From: an uncultured Bacteroidota bacterium
GTDB lineage: Bacteria; Bacteroidota; Bacteroidia; Flavobacteriales; Flavobacteriaceae
Length of the DNA stretch: 47,737 bases
NCBI GenBank assembly: GCA_902554655.1
Contig: CACDPE010000007.1
Coordinates: 1-47,737, forward strand
Direction: 5' to 3'
A program made the position numbers and the translations under genes. The notes under the pieces were generated by a model. The model did not search any database, had not been told where the DNA came from, and worked only from the letters and a program-made list of their open reading frames with translations. Within the stretch, counting starts at the first letter, position 1, and every line of letters begins with the position of its first letter. Shown piece after piece: positions 9,657-18,975 of the stretch.

Positions 9657-10554
9657 TATTGAAAGCTTTGGTAAACTTCTTATTTCTGGTGAATACTTAA
9701 TTCTTAGAGGAGCAAAAGGATTATCAATTCCTGTAAATTTTTCTCAAACACTTAATGTTGATGAAAACACAAGTGGATATTTTGATTGGAAAAGTTACGA
9801 TATAAATAAAAAAATATGGTTTAGTTGTAAATTCAAAATATCTGATTTTTACATTAAACAAAATTATAATAACAACCTATTATTATATGAGATAATCAAA
9901 AATTTAAATGAATTAAATCCTGGTATAATTTCAAATAAAAAAGGAATATCATTTAAGACTTATATGAATTTTAACCATAAATGGGGCTTAGGTTCATCAT
10001 CAACATTAATAAATAATTTATCAAAATGGGCAGATATTGAACCATTTAGTGTGTATTGGAGAGTTACCAATGGAAGTGGATATGATTTGGCATCATGCAA
10101 ATTTGAAAAACCAATTGTATTTCAATTAATTAAATCTGAAACACCAAAAATTGAATCTGTAAATTTTTTACCTGAATTTCATAAAAATTTGTACTTCATC
10201 TACCTAGATAAAAAACAAAGCTCAAAATCTGAAATTGAAAATTTTGATAAAATTAATATTTCATCAGAATATATTTCTGAAGTGAGTAGAATTACTGAGA
10301 AAATGATTAAATGCAGTAACTTTCTAGATTTTCAAAATCTAGTAAACCAACATGAAAAAATATTAGCCAATGTATTAAATAAAAAAAGTATTAAGGAAAA
10401 GTTATTCAATGATTATGATGGTGCAATTAAAAGTTTAGGTGCTTGGGGTGGAGATTTTATTTTAGCAGTTGGCAATGATGATACCACAAACTATTTTGAG
10501 GAAAAAGGATACCAAACAATTTTTTCTTTTAAAGAAATGTTAAAAAATATTTAA
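9646..10554 (+). CDS. GYDIA-type GHMP kinase (mevalonate-pathway-associated)
   Basis: 302 residues. The N-terminus ESFGKLLISGEYLILRG is the GHMP kinase opening (GK..l.GEy), and HKWGLGSSSTLINN is the ATP-binding GLGSSS loop around residues 110-120. SGYDLASCKF stands where most relatives read GYDIA, hence the family name. The gene overlaps the HMG-CoA reductase gene by 11 bases, so the two are co-translated; by family and context it probably phosphorylates mevalonate or a derivative. The C-terminal LGAWGGDFILA is the typical third GHMP motif. Precise substrate is inferred. Confidence 0.85.
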   Translation: MSYSIESFGKLLISGEYLILRGAKGLSIPVNFSQTLNVDENTSGYFDWKSYDINKKIWFSCKFKISDFYIKQNYNNNLLLYEIIKNLNELNPGIISNKKGISFKTYMNFNHKWGLGSSSTLINNLSKWADIEPFSVYWRVTNGSGYDLASCKFEKPIVFQLIKSETPKIESVNFLPEFHKNLYFIYLDKKQSSKSEIENFDKINISSEYISEVSRITEKMIKCSNFLDFQNLVNQHEKILANVLNKKSIKEKLFNDYDGAIKSLGAWGGDFILAVGNDDTTNYFEEKGYQTIFSFKEMLKNI

Positions 10555-10565
10555 AGTTTAAAGTT

Positions 10566-10580
10566 TGGCACGGTTAATGA
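10566..10580 (+). promoter_or_regulatory. candidate sigma-54-like promoter element
   Basis: TGGCACGGTTAATGA matches the -24 box (TGGCAC) exactly. The -12 box (TTGC) is only partial: TG is conserved and spacing from GG is correct, but the C at -12 is A. It lies just after the GHMP kinase stop, pointing toward a strong hairpin only about 55-85 bases downstream and no plus-strand gene. It could drive a small RNA or be a chance match. Confidence 0.35.
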
Positions 10581-10591
10581 AATAATACTAG

Positions 10592-10672
10592 TATAAAAAT
10601 ATATACAATATTTTTTGGTTAGTTGTTGTTTTAAATGCCTGTATCATCCACAAAAGATACAGGCATTTTACT
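10592..10672 (+). ncRNA. putative orphan small RNA between convergent genes
   Basis: If the sigma-54-like element is real, initiation about 12 bases past the -12 box would give an approximately 80-nt transcript made of an AT-rich leader and the 13-bp terminator hairpin at its 3' end. No ORF of useful size is present, and the neighbouring gene on the other strand faces it. The evidence is only positional; no RNA family is recognised. Confidence 0.22.
10633..10668. terminator. bidirectional hairpin terminator
   Basis: A perfect 13-bp inverted repeat, AAATGCCTGTATC with GATACAGGCATTT, surrounds a 10-base loop. It is followed by T-rich DNA on the plus strand and preceded by A/T-rich DNA giving U-rich RNA on the minus strand. 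It separates the convergent GHMP kinase and formylglycine-generating enzyme genes and can end transcripts from both sides. Confidence 0.9.
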
Positions 10673-10673
10673 T

Positions 10674-11717
10674 TTAATCAACTGATACAACTGTCCTAAA
10701 TCCAGTGTGTAAGGAACTACTATCAGGCGTTGTTTTCATTCTTGCAGCATTTCTATAACCACTACAATAAGAATCATTACATAAAAAACTACCTCCTCTA
10801 ATAACTTTTTTTTCACTAAATGGTTCAACAGGATCATAACTTGAGTCGGGGCCTGTTGGATCTACTGATCCTTGTTTGGGTAACATAGAATAATAATTAG
10901 CATGATACCAATCTGAACACCATTCCCATACATTTCCAGCTAAGTCATATAAACCATAATTATTAGGCTTAAAAGATTTAACAGGTGCAGCATAATAAAA
11001 TTTATCAGTTAAGTTATTTTGATTAGGAAATTCTCCTTCCCAAGTATTTGCTTTTAAAATCCCATCATTAACTTTTTCATTTCCCCAACTATAAACATTA
11101 TTAATAATACCAGCTCTTGACGCATATTCAAACTCAGCTTCAGTTGGTAATCTTTTACCAGCCCATTTACAATATTCATTAGCATCTTCCCAACTTACAT
11201 GAACAACGGGATAATTGTCTTTTCCAGCTATATCGCTTTGAGGTCCAAATGGTTGTTTCCAATTTGCATTCCTAATAAGTGACCACCATTTAGAATAATC
11301 ATTCAAATTAGATGTGGAAGTTTCTTTGAACACTAGTGATGCTGGGCTTAATAAACTATCATTAGGCTTAGGTGTTCCAGGTGGTAACATTTTTTTTATT
11401 TCATCCCAATCAATTTTTCTTTCTGCAGTAGTAATATATCCTGTTTCGTCAATAAATTTTTTAAATTGAGCATTAGTAACTTCAGTGATATCCATCCAAA
11501 ATGAACTAACTGTAACTTGGTGTTTTGGAAATTCATCAGACCTTGCTTCCTCATTATCTCCACCCATATCAAAATTTCCACCAGGAATAAAAACCATTCC
11601 TTCTTTTGACACTAATTTATCTTTTTTTGGATCTGAATTTTTACATGAAAGATTGATAATCAATACAATACAAATTATTGATCTCAATATTATTTTATTG
11701 CCGATATAATTTATCAT
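10674..11717 (-). CDS. formylglycine-generating enzyme (SUMF1 family), catalytic cysteines present
   Basis: 347 residues. A lipobox-like end of the signal segment (INLSC, Cys25) suggests a lipoprotein facing the periplasm. The FGE-sulfatase domain runs from about residue 38 (GMVFIPGGNFDMGG) to the end, with WAGKRLPTEAEFEYASRAG (185-203) and GNVWEWCSDWYH. The C-terminal segment GGSFLCNDSYCSGYRNAAR (308-326) aligns with the active site of human FGE and keeps both copper-binding cysteines, Cys313 and Cys318, in C-x4-C spacing. It should oxidise the CxPxR cysteine of sulfatases to formylglycine, and two such sulfatases are encoded in this window. It is divergent from the DUF4212/symporter operon. 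The retained cysteine pair makes this the likely functional FGE of the locus. Confidence 0.92.
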   Translation of the reverse strand: MINYIGNKIILRSIICIVLIINLSCKNSDPKKDKLVSKEGMVFIPGGNFDMGGDNEEARSDEFPKHQVTVSSFWMDITEVTNAQFKKFIDETGYITTAERKIDWDEIKKMLPPGTPKPNDSLLSPASLVFKETSTSNLNDYSKWWSLIRNANWKQPFGPQSDIAGKDNYPVVHVSWEDANEYCKWAGKRLPTEAEFEYASRAGIINNVYSWGNEKVNDGILKANTWEGEFPNQNNLTDKFYYAAPVKSFKPNNYGLYDLAGNVWEWCSDWYHANYYSMLPKQGSVDPTGPDSSYDPVEPFSEKKVIRGGSFLCNDSYCSGYRNAARMKTTPDSSSLHTGFRTVVSVD

Positions 11718-11804
11718 TTTAGAAAATTAATCAATTAATTAAACATTCTATGATTTTTATAAAATTATGATTAATTTAAAAAAATCATCAACAACTAACT
11801 TTTT

Positions 11805-12059
11805 ATGAAATTTATAAAATCTAAGGATTATTGGAGAAAGAATTTAAAGTATTTAATTATACTTTTATCCATATGGTTTACAGTATCTTTTGGCTTTGGT
11901 ATAATTCTAGTTGACCAATTGAACACAATTCAATTTTTTGGTTTTAAATTAGGATTTTGGTTTGCTCAACAAGGCTCAATATATGTATTTGTAATTTTAA
12001 TTTTTGTCTATATATATTTAATGAATCGATTAGATAAAAAATTTAGATCAAGCAAATGA
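11805..12059 (+). CDS. DUF4212 small subunit of a sodium/solute symporter
   Basis: 84 residues with two hydrophobic helices (roughly residues 15-37 and 50-72). The first contains the FTVSFGFGI segment and the link has FWFAQQGSIYVFV, both typical of the DUF4212 (VC_2705-associated) family. Members always sit directly upstream of an SSS-type permease and are thought to be its small membrane partner. Here the stop overlaps the permease start by 4 bases, supporting a two-subunit transporter. It is the first gene of the plus-strand operon. Confidence 0.9.
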   Translation: MKFIKSKDYWRKNLKYLIILLSIWFTVSFGFGIILVDQLNTIQFFGFKLGFWFAQQGSIYVFVILIFVYIYLMNRLDKKFRSSK

Positions 12060-13732
12060 GTCTTCAATTTTCAATTTGGTTAATAGTAGGATTAACTTTT
12101 GCTCTATATATAGGTATTGCAATTTGGTCGAGAGCAAGTTCAACAAATGAGTTTTATGTAGCTGGCAAAGGTGTTCATCCAATAGCTAATGGTATGGCAA
12201 CTGCTGCAGACTGGATGAGTGCAGCATCTTTTATTTCAATGGCAGGGATTATATCATTCCTAGGTTATGATGGTTCTGTTTACTTAATGGGATGGACAGG
12301 AGGATATGTTTTACTGGCTTTACTACTGGCACCTTACTTAAGAAAATTTGGAAAGTTTACCGTACCTGCTTTTATTGGTGATAGATACTACTCAAATACT
12401 GCAAGAACAGTAGCTGTATTTTGTGCCCTAATTGTATCATTTACATATATAGCTGGTCAAATGAGAGGGGTTGGCGTTGTTTTTTCTAGATATCTTGAAG
12501 TTGATATTAATTCGGGAGTGTTCATAGGAATGGGTATAGTTTTATTTTATGCGATTTTAGGAGGAATGAAAGGTATAACTTACACGCAAGTCGCTCAATA
12601 CTGTGTATTAATTTTTGCTTTCATGGTTCCTGCTATTTTTATTTCGATAGAAATGACTAATAACCCCATCCCTCAATTAGGCTTTGGATCAGTAGGATCT
12701 GATGGTGTATACTTGCTTGACAAACTTAATGGGCTTCATCAAGAATTAGGATTTAGTCAATATACATCTGGGTCAAAATCAAAACTTGATATATTTTTTA
12801 TTACTGCAGCTCTAATGATTGGAACTGCAGGTTTACCACATGTAATCGTAAGGTTTTTTACTGTAAAAAAAGTAAGTGATGCAAGAAAATCAGCTGGATG
12901 GGCTTTACTATTTATAGCAATATTATATACTACTGCACCTGCTATTGCAGTTTTTGCTAGAACAAATTTAATAGAAACAGTTTCAGAAAAAAATTATAAT
13001 GATATGCCCTCTTGGTTTAAAAAATGGGAGGACACTGGATTATTAGAATTTAACGATAAAAACAATGATCAAATTATACAATACAACGGAAATGAAATTA
13101 TTAATGAATTGATAATTGATAGAGATATTATGGTTTTAGCTAATCCTGAAATTGCACAACTACCTAATTGGGTTATTGCTTTGTTAGCCGCAGGAGCATT
13201 GGCAGCTGCATTATCAACTGCAGCAGGATTACTTTTAGTGATTTCATCATCTGTGTCTCATGATCTAATAAAAAGAATAGTAAAACCAGATATTTCAGAA
13301 AAGGGGGAACTTATTGTAGCAAGATTTTCAGCTTTTTTTGCTGTACTGCTTGCTGGATACTTTGGTATTAATCCACCTGACTTTGTTGCTGCAACTGTAG
13401 CTCTAGCCTTTGGTCTAGCAGCCGCGTCATTTTTCCCTGCAATTGTATTAGGAATTTTTTATAAACGTATGAACAAAGAAGGTGCCATTTCTGGAATGGT
13501 TGTAGGAATATTACTCATGTTGTTTTACATGACAAAATTTAAATTTGGATGGTTTGGTGGAGGAGATTCTTCAGATTGGTGGCTTGGAATATCCCCAGAG
13601 GGATTTGGAACTGTAGCAATGATTGTAAATTTTATTGTTTCCATTACAATTTCAAATTTAACTAAAGAACCACCTAAAGAAATAATTGATTTAGTTGAAA
13701 ATATTAGACTTCCAAATGATACTGACGATTAA
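12056..13732 (+). CDS. sodium:solute symporter, VC_2705/ActP-like subfamily
   Basis: 558 residues, polytopic, roughly 13 membrane segments. NEFYVAGKGVHPIANGMATA and ADWMSAASFISMAG near the N-terminus, and AAALSTAAGLLLVISSSVSHD near residue 385, match the acetate/solute permease group that partners DUF4212. A hydrophilic insertion of about 50 residues follows FARTNLIETV. Members move small carboxylates or similar solutes with sodium. Overlap with DUF4212 (4 bases) and with the following esterase gene (1 base) shows a tight operon. Acetate or another acid released by the downstream esterases is a reasonable cargo, but that is inference. Confidence 0.88.
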   Translation: MSLQFSIWLIVGLTFALYIGIAIWSRASSTNEFYVAGKGVHPIANGMATAADWMSAASFISMAGIISFLGYDGSVYLMGWTGGYVLLALLLAPYLRKFGKFTVPAFIGDRYYSNTARTVAVFCALIVSFTYIAGQMRGVGVVFSRYLEVDINSGVFIGMGIVLFYAILGGMKGITYTQVAQYCVLIFAFMVPAIFISIEMTNNPIPQLGFGSVGSDGVYLLDKLNGLHQELGFSQYTSGSKSKLDIFFITAALMIGTAGLPHVIVRFFTVKKVSDARKSAGWALLFIAILYTTAPAIAVFARTNLIETVSEKNYNDMPSWFKKWEDTGLLEFNDKNNDQIIQYNGNEIINELIIDRDIMVLANPEIAQLPNWVIALLAAGALAAALSTAAGLLLVISSSVSHDLIKRIVKPDISEKGELIVARFSAFFAVLLAGYFGINPPDFVAATVALAFGLAAASFFPAIVLGIFYKRMNKEGAISGMVVGILLMLFYMTKFKFGWFGGGDSSDWWLGISPEGFGTVAMIVNFIVSITISNLTKEPPKEIIDLVENIRLPNDTDD

Positions 13733-14484
13733 TGAAATATCTATTTTTAATATTTTCTGTTCTTACAATATATTCCCAGAATGAAAATTTTGAAAAAAAA
13801 TATTTCATTTATAAGACTGATACTCTTAATTATAGAATTTTAAAACCCCTTAATTATGATTCAAGTAAAAAATATCCTGTTCATCTATTTTTACATGGAG
13901 CAGGTGAAAGAGGTAATGATAACGAATCTCAATTGATTCATGGGTCAAATTTATTTTTGAAAAAAAATAATCGAAAAAAATATCCATCCTTTGTAATATT
14001 TCCACAATCTCCTAAAAACGATTGGTGGGGAGGTCATTATGATCCTTATAAATTTGATTACCAGGTCAAAAAATCAAAAGCTCTAAAATTAGTGATTAAT
14101 CTCATGGATGAATTTATTATGAGGAGTGATGTAAATAAAAATAAAATTTATGTAAGTGGATTGTCTATGGGTGGTATGGGGACCTTTTCAATATTAAGTC
14201 AAAGGCCTGATATGTTTGCGGCAGCAACTCCAATTTGTGGTGATGGAGATCCAAATAGTGTGAAGTCATTTGCTAAAAAAGTACCAATTTGGATATTTCA
14301 CGGTGCACTAGACAGAGTTGTTCATCCAAATAGATCTCTAATTATGGCTCAGTCCATAATTGAAGAGAACGGAAGTCCAAGAGTTACCATATATGAGAAT
14401 GTTTACCATGATAGCTGGAATAATGCATTTGATGAGAAAGATTTTTTATCATGGATACATTCAAAATCCAAAACCAATGAATAA
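13732..14484 (+). CDS. secreted alpha/beta-hydrolase esterase (prolyl-oligopeptidase/PHB-depolymerase-like)
   Basis: 250 residues with a short Sec signal peptide (about residues 1-15, ending near YSQN). HLFLHGAGERG (51-61) forms the oxyanion region, GLSMGG (143-148) holds nucleophile Ser145, GALDRVV holds Asp194 and VYHDSW holds His226, completing a catalytic triad. Homologues are secreted carboxylesterases, including feruloyl or acetyl esterases attached to polysaccharide genes. It overlaps the symporter gene upstream by 1 base and the SGNH gene downstream by 8 bases. Two esterases in a row suggest an acylated glycan substrate. Confidence 0.82.
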   Translation: MKYLFLIFSVLTIYSQNENFEKKYFIYKTDTLNYRILKPLNYDSSKKYPVHLFLHGAGERGNDNESQLIHGSNLFLKKNNRKKYPSFVIFPQSPKNDWWGGHYDPYKFDYQVKKSKALKLVINLMDEFIMRSDVNKNKIYVSGLSMGGMGTFSILSQRPDMFAAATPICGDGDPNSVKSFAKKVPIWIFHGALDRVVHPNRSLIMAQSIIEENGSPRVTIYENVYHDSWNNAFDEKDFLSWIHSKSKTNE

Positions 14485-15187
14485 ATTTTTATTATTATCA
14501 ATTATTTTTTTTAGTTTATCATGTAATAGTGGAAAAATGAACAATGAAGTTTATATTCAAGGAGGTGGCACACTTGATGATTGGGCTAACCTAGCCAAAT
14601 ACGCTGAGTCTAATAGTGAATTAAAAAAACAATTTGATGCTAATAGGGTTGTATTTATGGGAAATTCTATTACAGAGGGTTGGTATAATTTTAATCCTGA
14701 TTTTTTTGTTGAAAACCCATTTGTTAACAGAGGAATAGGCGGTCAAACGACACCTCAAATGCTAATTAGATTCAAGCCTGATGTGGTAAACTTAAAACCT
14801 AAAGCTGTTGTAATTTTAGCGGGAATTAACGATATAGCTGGAAATACTGGTCCTATGGAAATTGAAAATATTGCTGAAAATATTTTTTCGATGACAGAAA
14901 TTGCAAAAGCAAATAATATTGAAGTATACATTTGTTCAGTTCTACCTGCCAAGGATTTTCCTTGGTCACCAGGATTAAATCCTGCTGAAAAAGTTATCAG
15001 TCTGAATACTATTTTAGAAAATTATTGTGAAGAAAATAATATAAAATACGTTGATTATTATTCTAAAATGGATGATGGCAATGGCGGGTTAAAAGTTCCT
15101 GAGTTCACTTCTGAAGACGATTTAGTTCATCCTAATAAACAAGGATATAGAGTAATGGAATCTGTCATATTAAGTGCTCTTGATTAA
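14477..15187 (+). CDS. SGNH/GDSL-family hydrolase lipoprotein
   Basis: The likely start is ATG 14477, giving 236 residues that begin with a lipoprotein signal ending in SLSC (Cys16). The frame is open further upstream, to 14360, but that part only overlaps the esterase in another frame. SGNH blocks are all present: GNSITEGW with Ser64, GIGGQT with Gly88, LAGINDI with Asn118, and DDLVHPN with Asp215 and His218. The family removes acetyl or acyl groups from carbohydrates. It follows another esterase with 8 bases overlap, so the pair probably deacylates the same glycan. Surface or periplasmic anchoring is inferred from the lipobox. Confidence 0.85.
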   Translation: MNKFLLLSIIFFSLSCNSGKMNNEVYIQGGGTLDDWANLAKYAESNSELKKQFDANRVVFMGNSITEGWYNFNPDFFVENPFVNRGIGGQTTPQMLIRFKPDVVNLKPKAVVILAGINDIAGNTGPMEIENIAENIFSMTEIAKANNIEVYICSVLPAKDFPWSPGLNPAEKVISLNTILENYCEENNIKYVDYYSKMDDGNGGLKVPEFTSEDDLVHPNKQGYRVMESVILSALD

Positions 15188-15217
15188 TATATTTAATTTT
15201 TTTAAATTGAGATTAAC

Positions 15218-17482
15218 ATGAAAAAAAATATTTTTTATTTCATTATTCCTCTTTTTTGTATGATAATGATCAAATTCATTAATACTTCAACTCAAAGTGA
15301 GGAAATAACTATTTCAAATTCAAGTGATGTGCTTCTGATTAGTAGTATTCCTGAAAATATTGATTTCAATTTTCATGTTAAACCAATAATTTCTGATAAG
15401 TGTTTTGCTTGTCATGGCCCTGATGAAAAAAAAAGAGAGGCAAACTTAAGACTTGATACAGAAGAAGGATTGTATCAACTTACCGAGGACTTAAATTCGT
15501 ATGTAATTAATAAGAAAAATCCTGAAAAAAGTGAATTATTAAGAAGAATATTCCATGAAAATAAGTCAATCAGTATGCCTCCACCTGAATCTAATTTAAT
15601 CTTAACTGATCATGAAAAAAATATCCTTGAAAAGTGGATAACACAGGGAGCTGAATGGAAAAAACATTGGTCTTATATTAAACCAATTTTACCATCTGTT
15701 CCTGAAGTTAAAAATAAAGATTGGGTCAATAATCCAATAGATAATTTTATATTAAAAAATATCGAAAACAACCAATTAAATATTTCTAATAAAGAAGAAA
15801 AAGAAATTTTAATTAGAAGAGTTTATTTCGATTTAATTGGATTACCCCCTTCTGTTGAAGAGATAGATAATTTTCTTAATGACAATTCAGAAAAAGCTTA
15901 TTCAAATTTAGTAGATAAACTTCTTAACTCAGAAAATTTTGGGGAAAGGATGGCTTCCATTTGGATGGATATAGCTCGTTACGGCGATAGTCATGGTTAC
16001 CAGGATGATTTAGAAAGAGTTATGTGGCCGTGGAGGGATTGGGTTATCCATGCTTACAATACTAATTTATCTTATGATAAGTTCATAACATGGCAAATTG
16101 CTGGTGACCTTATTCCTAATGCTTCAAAAGAACAAATTATTGCAACTGGATTTAATCGAAATCACAAAATAACTCAGGAAGGTGGTGTTATTCCTGAAGA
16201 ATATCGTTCTGAATATGTGGCAGACAGAACTAATACTACTTCAAAAGTTATGATGGGATTAACTATGGAATGTGCAAGATGTCATAGTCACAAATATGAT
16301 GATATTTCTCATGAAGAATACTACGGTATGTATAGCTACTTTAATAACATTGATGAAGATGGATTGATTAGTTATAGTGATAAAGCACCAAAACCTAATA
16401 TAACAGTAACAAGAAATGATATTGAAAAGGATCTTGGATTTATTAATCTCCCTGACTCGATAAGTGAGATTACTTTTATGGTTATGAGGGAAACAGAAAA
16501 TTTAAGAAAAACATACATTCTTGATCGTGGATCTTATGATGCCCCAACTATAGAAGTTGAATCTATGACACCCACAGCAGTGTTACCTATCAACATAATT
16601 AATTCTAATAGATTAGATTTGGCTAATTGGTTTTTTGATGATGAAAATCCTTTGACATCGAGGGTTGTTGTAAATAGATTATGGCAACAATTTTTTGGAG
16701 TTGGAATAGTTGCAACACCAGATGATTTTGGAAGTCAAGGAAATAGACCAACTAATCCTGAATTATTAGATTGGTTGGCAGTTACATTTGTTAAGGATAA
16801 TTGGAATACCAAAAAATTTATAAAAAGAATTGTTACCTCATCAACATACATGCAATCAAGTAAGGTTAATATTTCAAATAAAAAATTAGATCCAGAAAAT
16901 ATGTTCTTATCTTATTTTCCAAGACAAAAACTAACAGCGGAAATGATAAGAGATAATATATTAGCATCAAGTGGTTTATTAGTAAACAAGATTGGAGGAC
17001 CAAGTGTAAAACCATATCAACCAGAAGGATTATGGGACGAAGTAATTGGTGGAGGTGGTGGAAGTTTAGCTAGATACATCCCAAGTACTGGAGAAAACTT
17101 GTATAGAAGAAGTGTTTATACTTTTTGGAAAAAAACAGTTCCTCCTCCATCAATGATGATTTTTGATGCATCAAGTAGAGATAATTGTGAAGTTAAAAGA
17201 CAAGACACGAGTACACCTTTACAATCTCTAACTTTGATGAATAATCCTGAATTTATTAAAGCAGCTAATTATTTATCTGGAAGAATTTTTAATGAAAAGA
17301 TTTCTTTGGAAAATAAAATAAAATTACTTTACAGAACAGTTACTGGCCGAAGTCCAAGTGATATTGAAATTGAAAAACTTGCTAAATATTACGATGATGA
17401 AAATTTGGGTGATGATTTTTTAGCATTTAATAAATTAACAATGTTGGTGTACAATTTAGATGAAACAAGTCAAAAAAGCTAG
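15218..17482 (+). CDS. PSCyt1-DUF1549-DUF1553 cytochrome c-like protein
   Basis: 754 residues with an N-terminal hydrophobic export signal. Residues about 50-140 form a planctomycete-type cytochrome c domain with CFACH (62-66). Residues about 170-370 are DUF1549 with a second CxxCH, CARCH (352-356), inside MECARCHSHKYDDISHEEYY. The C-terminal part, from about 470, is DUF1553 (LTSRVVVNRLWQQFFGVGIV). Longer family members carry an extra lectin-like insert between the two DUFs; this one lacks it. Biochemical function is unknown; two heme-binding motifs argue for redox activity outside the cytoplasm. The gene is followed with no gap by the DUF1501 gene, its regular partner, indicating a joint job. 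Confidence 0.9.
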   Translation: MKKNIFYFIIPLFCMIMIKFINTSTQSEEITISNSSDVLLISSIPENIDFNFHVKPIISDKCFACHGPDEKKREANLRLDTEEGLYQLTEDLNSYVINKKNPEKSELLRRIFHENKSISMPPPESNLILTDHEKNILEKWITQGAEWKKHWSYIKPILPSVPEVKNKDWVNNPIDNFILKNIENNQLNISNKEEKEILIRRVYFDLIGLPPSVEEIDNFLNDNSEKAYSNLVDKLLNSENFGERMASIWMDIARYGDSHGYQDDLERVMWPWRDWVIHAYNTNLSYDKFITWQIAGDLIPNASKEQIIATGFNRNHKITQEGGVIPEEYRSEYVADRTNTTSKVMMGLTMECARCHSHKYDDISHEEYYGMYSYFNNIDEDGLISYSDKAPKPNITVTRNDIEKDLGFINLPDSISEITFMVMRETENLRKTYILDRGSYDAPTIEVESMTPTAVLPINIINSNRLDLANWFFDDENPLTSRVVVNRLWQQFFGVGIVATPDDFGSQGNRPTNPELLDWLAVTFVKDNWNTKKFIKRIVTSSTYMQSSKVNISNKKLDPENMFLSYFPRQKLTAEMIRDNILASSGLLVNKIGGPSVKPYQPEGLWDEVIGGGGGSLARYIPSTGENLYRRSVYTFWKKTVPPPSMMIFDASSRDNCEVKRQDTSTPLQSLTLMNNPEFIKAANYLSGRIFNEKISLENKIKLLYRTVTGRSPSDIEIEKLAKYYDDENLGDDFLAFNKLTMLVYNLDETSQKS

Positions 17483-18973
17483 ATGAAAGAATTACATAAT
17501 CATTTTATAAATAACAATAGAAGAAACTTTCTAAAAAAAACTGGATTGTGTATTGGTGGTTTAGCCCTAGGCTCAATGTTAGATCCATTTGGCAATAAAA
17601 AAAGTGATCCATTTTCAGTAATTTCTAACAATCTAAATCTACCTCACTTTGCCCCTAAAGCTAAGAGAATAATTTATTTATTTCAGAGTGGAGGACCATC
17701 ACAACACGATTTATTCGATTATAAACCAAAACTTAACGAATTGAAGGGAATTGATTTGCCTGAATCAGTTAGAATGGGTCAAAGACTAACAGGTATGACA
17801 TCAGGACAATCAAATTTTCCTCTTGTAGGTAGCGCAGCAAATTTTAAACAATATGGTGAAGCTAGAGCATGGGTAAGTGATTTACTCCCATATATAGGAA
17901 AAATTTCTGATGAATTGTGCTTCATAAAATCAATGCATACTGAAGCGATTAACCATGATCCGGCAGTTACTTTTTTTCAAACAGGATCTCAACAACCTGG
18001 TAGGCCAAGTATGGGATCTTGGCTTAGTTATGGATTAGGTAGCTTAAATAAAAACTTACCTGATTTTGTTGTTTTACTTTCAAGAGGAACTGGTCGTCCA
18101 AAAGGGCAACCACTTTATTCAAGACTGTGGGGTAATGGCTTTTTGAGTTCCTTGCATCAAGGTGTTCAATTTAGATCAGCAAAAGACCCTGTATTGTTTT
18201 TAAAAAATCCTGAAAGTCTTTCAAAACAAGAAAGAAGAAAAATGTTGGATTATTTGTCAGAGCTGAACGAAGAACAAGAGAAAAAATTTGGTGATAAAGA
18301 AGTTTCAAACAGGATATCTCAATATGAAATGGCTTACAGGATGCAAACATCAGTTCCAGAAACTATGGATATTTCAGATGAACCTGAGGATATTTTAAAA
18401 CTATATGGACCTAATGCAAACAAACCAGGAACATACGCGGCTAATTGTATTCTTGCAAGAAAGTTAATTGAAAAAGACGTAAGATTTGTTCAACTTTATC
18501 ACATGGGTTGGGATCAACATTCAGATTTACCAATGCAAATTAAGGGTCAAGCTAATGATGTTGATCAACCTACCGCTGCACTAATAATGGATTTAAAACA
18601 AAGAGGTCTTATGGAAGACACACTCGTAGTTTGGGGGGGAGAGTTTGGCAGAACCTCATATGGACAATTACAAACATCATTGAGCAAAGAAGACTTGAGG
18701 GTAATTAAAGCTGGTAAATATGGAAGAGATCATCACCCTAGATGTTTTACAATATTTATGGCAGGAGCTGGTGTTAAGCCTGGTTTTTCTTACGGTCAGA
18801 CTGATGAACTTGGTTATAATATTGTTAAAGATCCAGTCCATGTTCATGATCTTCAAGCAACAATTTTACATCTATTTGGCATCAACCATGAAAAAATGAC
18901 TTATAAATATCAAGGGCGAAGATTTAGACTGACTGATGTCTTTGGTGAGGTTAAACATGACATCTTATCATAA
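17483..18973 (+). CDS. DUF1501 protein with Tat signal
   Basis: 496 residues beginning immediately after the DUF1553 stop. NRRNFLKKTG (residues 12-21) followed by a Gly/Leu-rich stretch is a twin-arginine signal, so the folded protein is probably exported. IIYLFQSGGPSQHDLFDYKP, HTEAINHDPAVTF, YHMGWDQH and VVWGGEFGRTSYG are DUF1501 hallmarks. These His/Asp-rich segments suggest a metal site like that of the alkaline phosphatase/sulfatase fold to which the family is thought to be related. Enzymatic activity is not established. It forms a conserved pair with DUF1549/DUF1553 proteins in Planctomycetes, Verrucomicrobia and Bacteroidota. Confidence 0.9.
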   Translation: MKELHNHFINNNRRNFLKKTGLCIGGLALGSMLDPFGNKKSDPFSVISNNLNLPHFAPKAKRIIYLFQSGGPSQHDLFDYKPKLNELKGIDLPESVRMGQRLTGMTSGQSNFPLVGSAANFKQYGEARAWVSDLLPYIGKISDELCFIKSMHTEAINHDPAVTFFQTGSQQPGRPSMGSWLSYGLGSLNKNLPDFVVLLSRGTGRPKGQPLYSRLWGNGFLSSLHQGVQFRSAKDPVLFLKNPESLSKQERRKMLDYLSELNEEQEKKFGDKEVSNRISQYEMAYRMQTSVPETMDISDEPEDILKLYGPNANKPGTYAANCILARKLIEKDVRFVQLYHMGWDQHSDLPMQIKGQANDVDQPTAALIMDLKQRGLMEDTLVVWGGEFGRTSYGQLQTSLSKEDLRVIKAGKYGRDHHPRCFTIFMAGAGVKPGFSYGQTDELGYNIVKDPVHVHDLQATILHLFGINHEKMTYKYQGRRFRLTDVFGEVKHDILS

Positions 18974-18975
18974 TA

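Noticed and set aside
14360-14476. Upstream extension of the SGNH hydrolase frame
   Set aside because: This part overlaps the esterase in another frame and lacks a signal peptide; starting at 14477 gives a clean lipoprotein signal.
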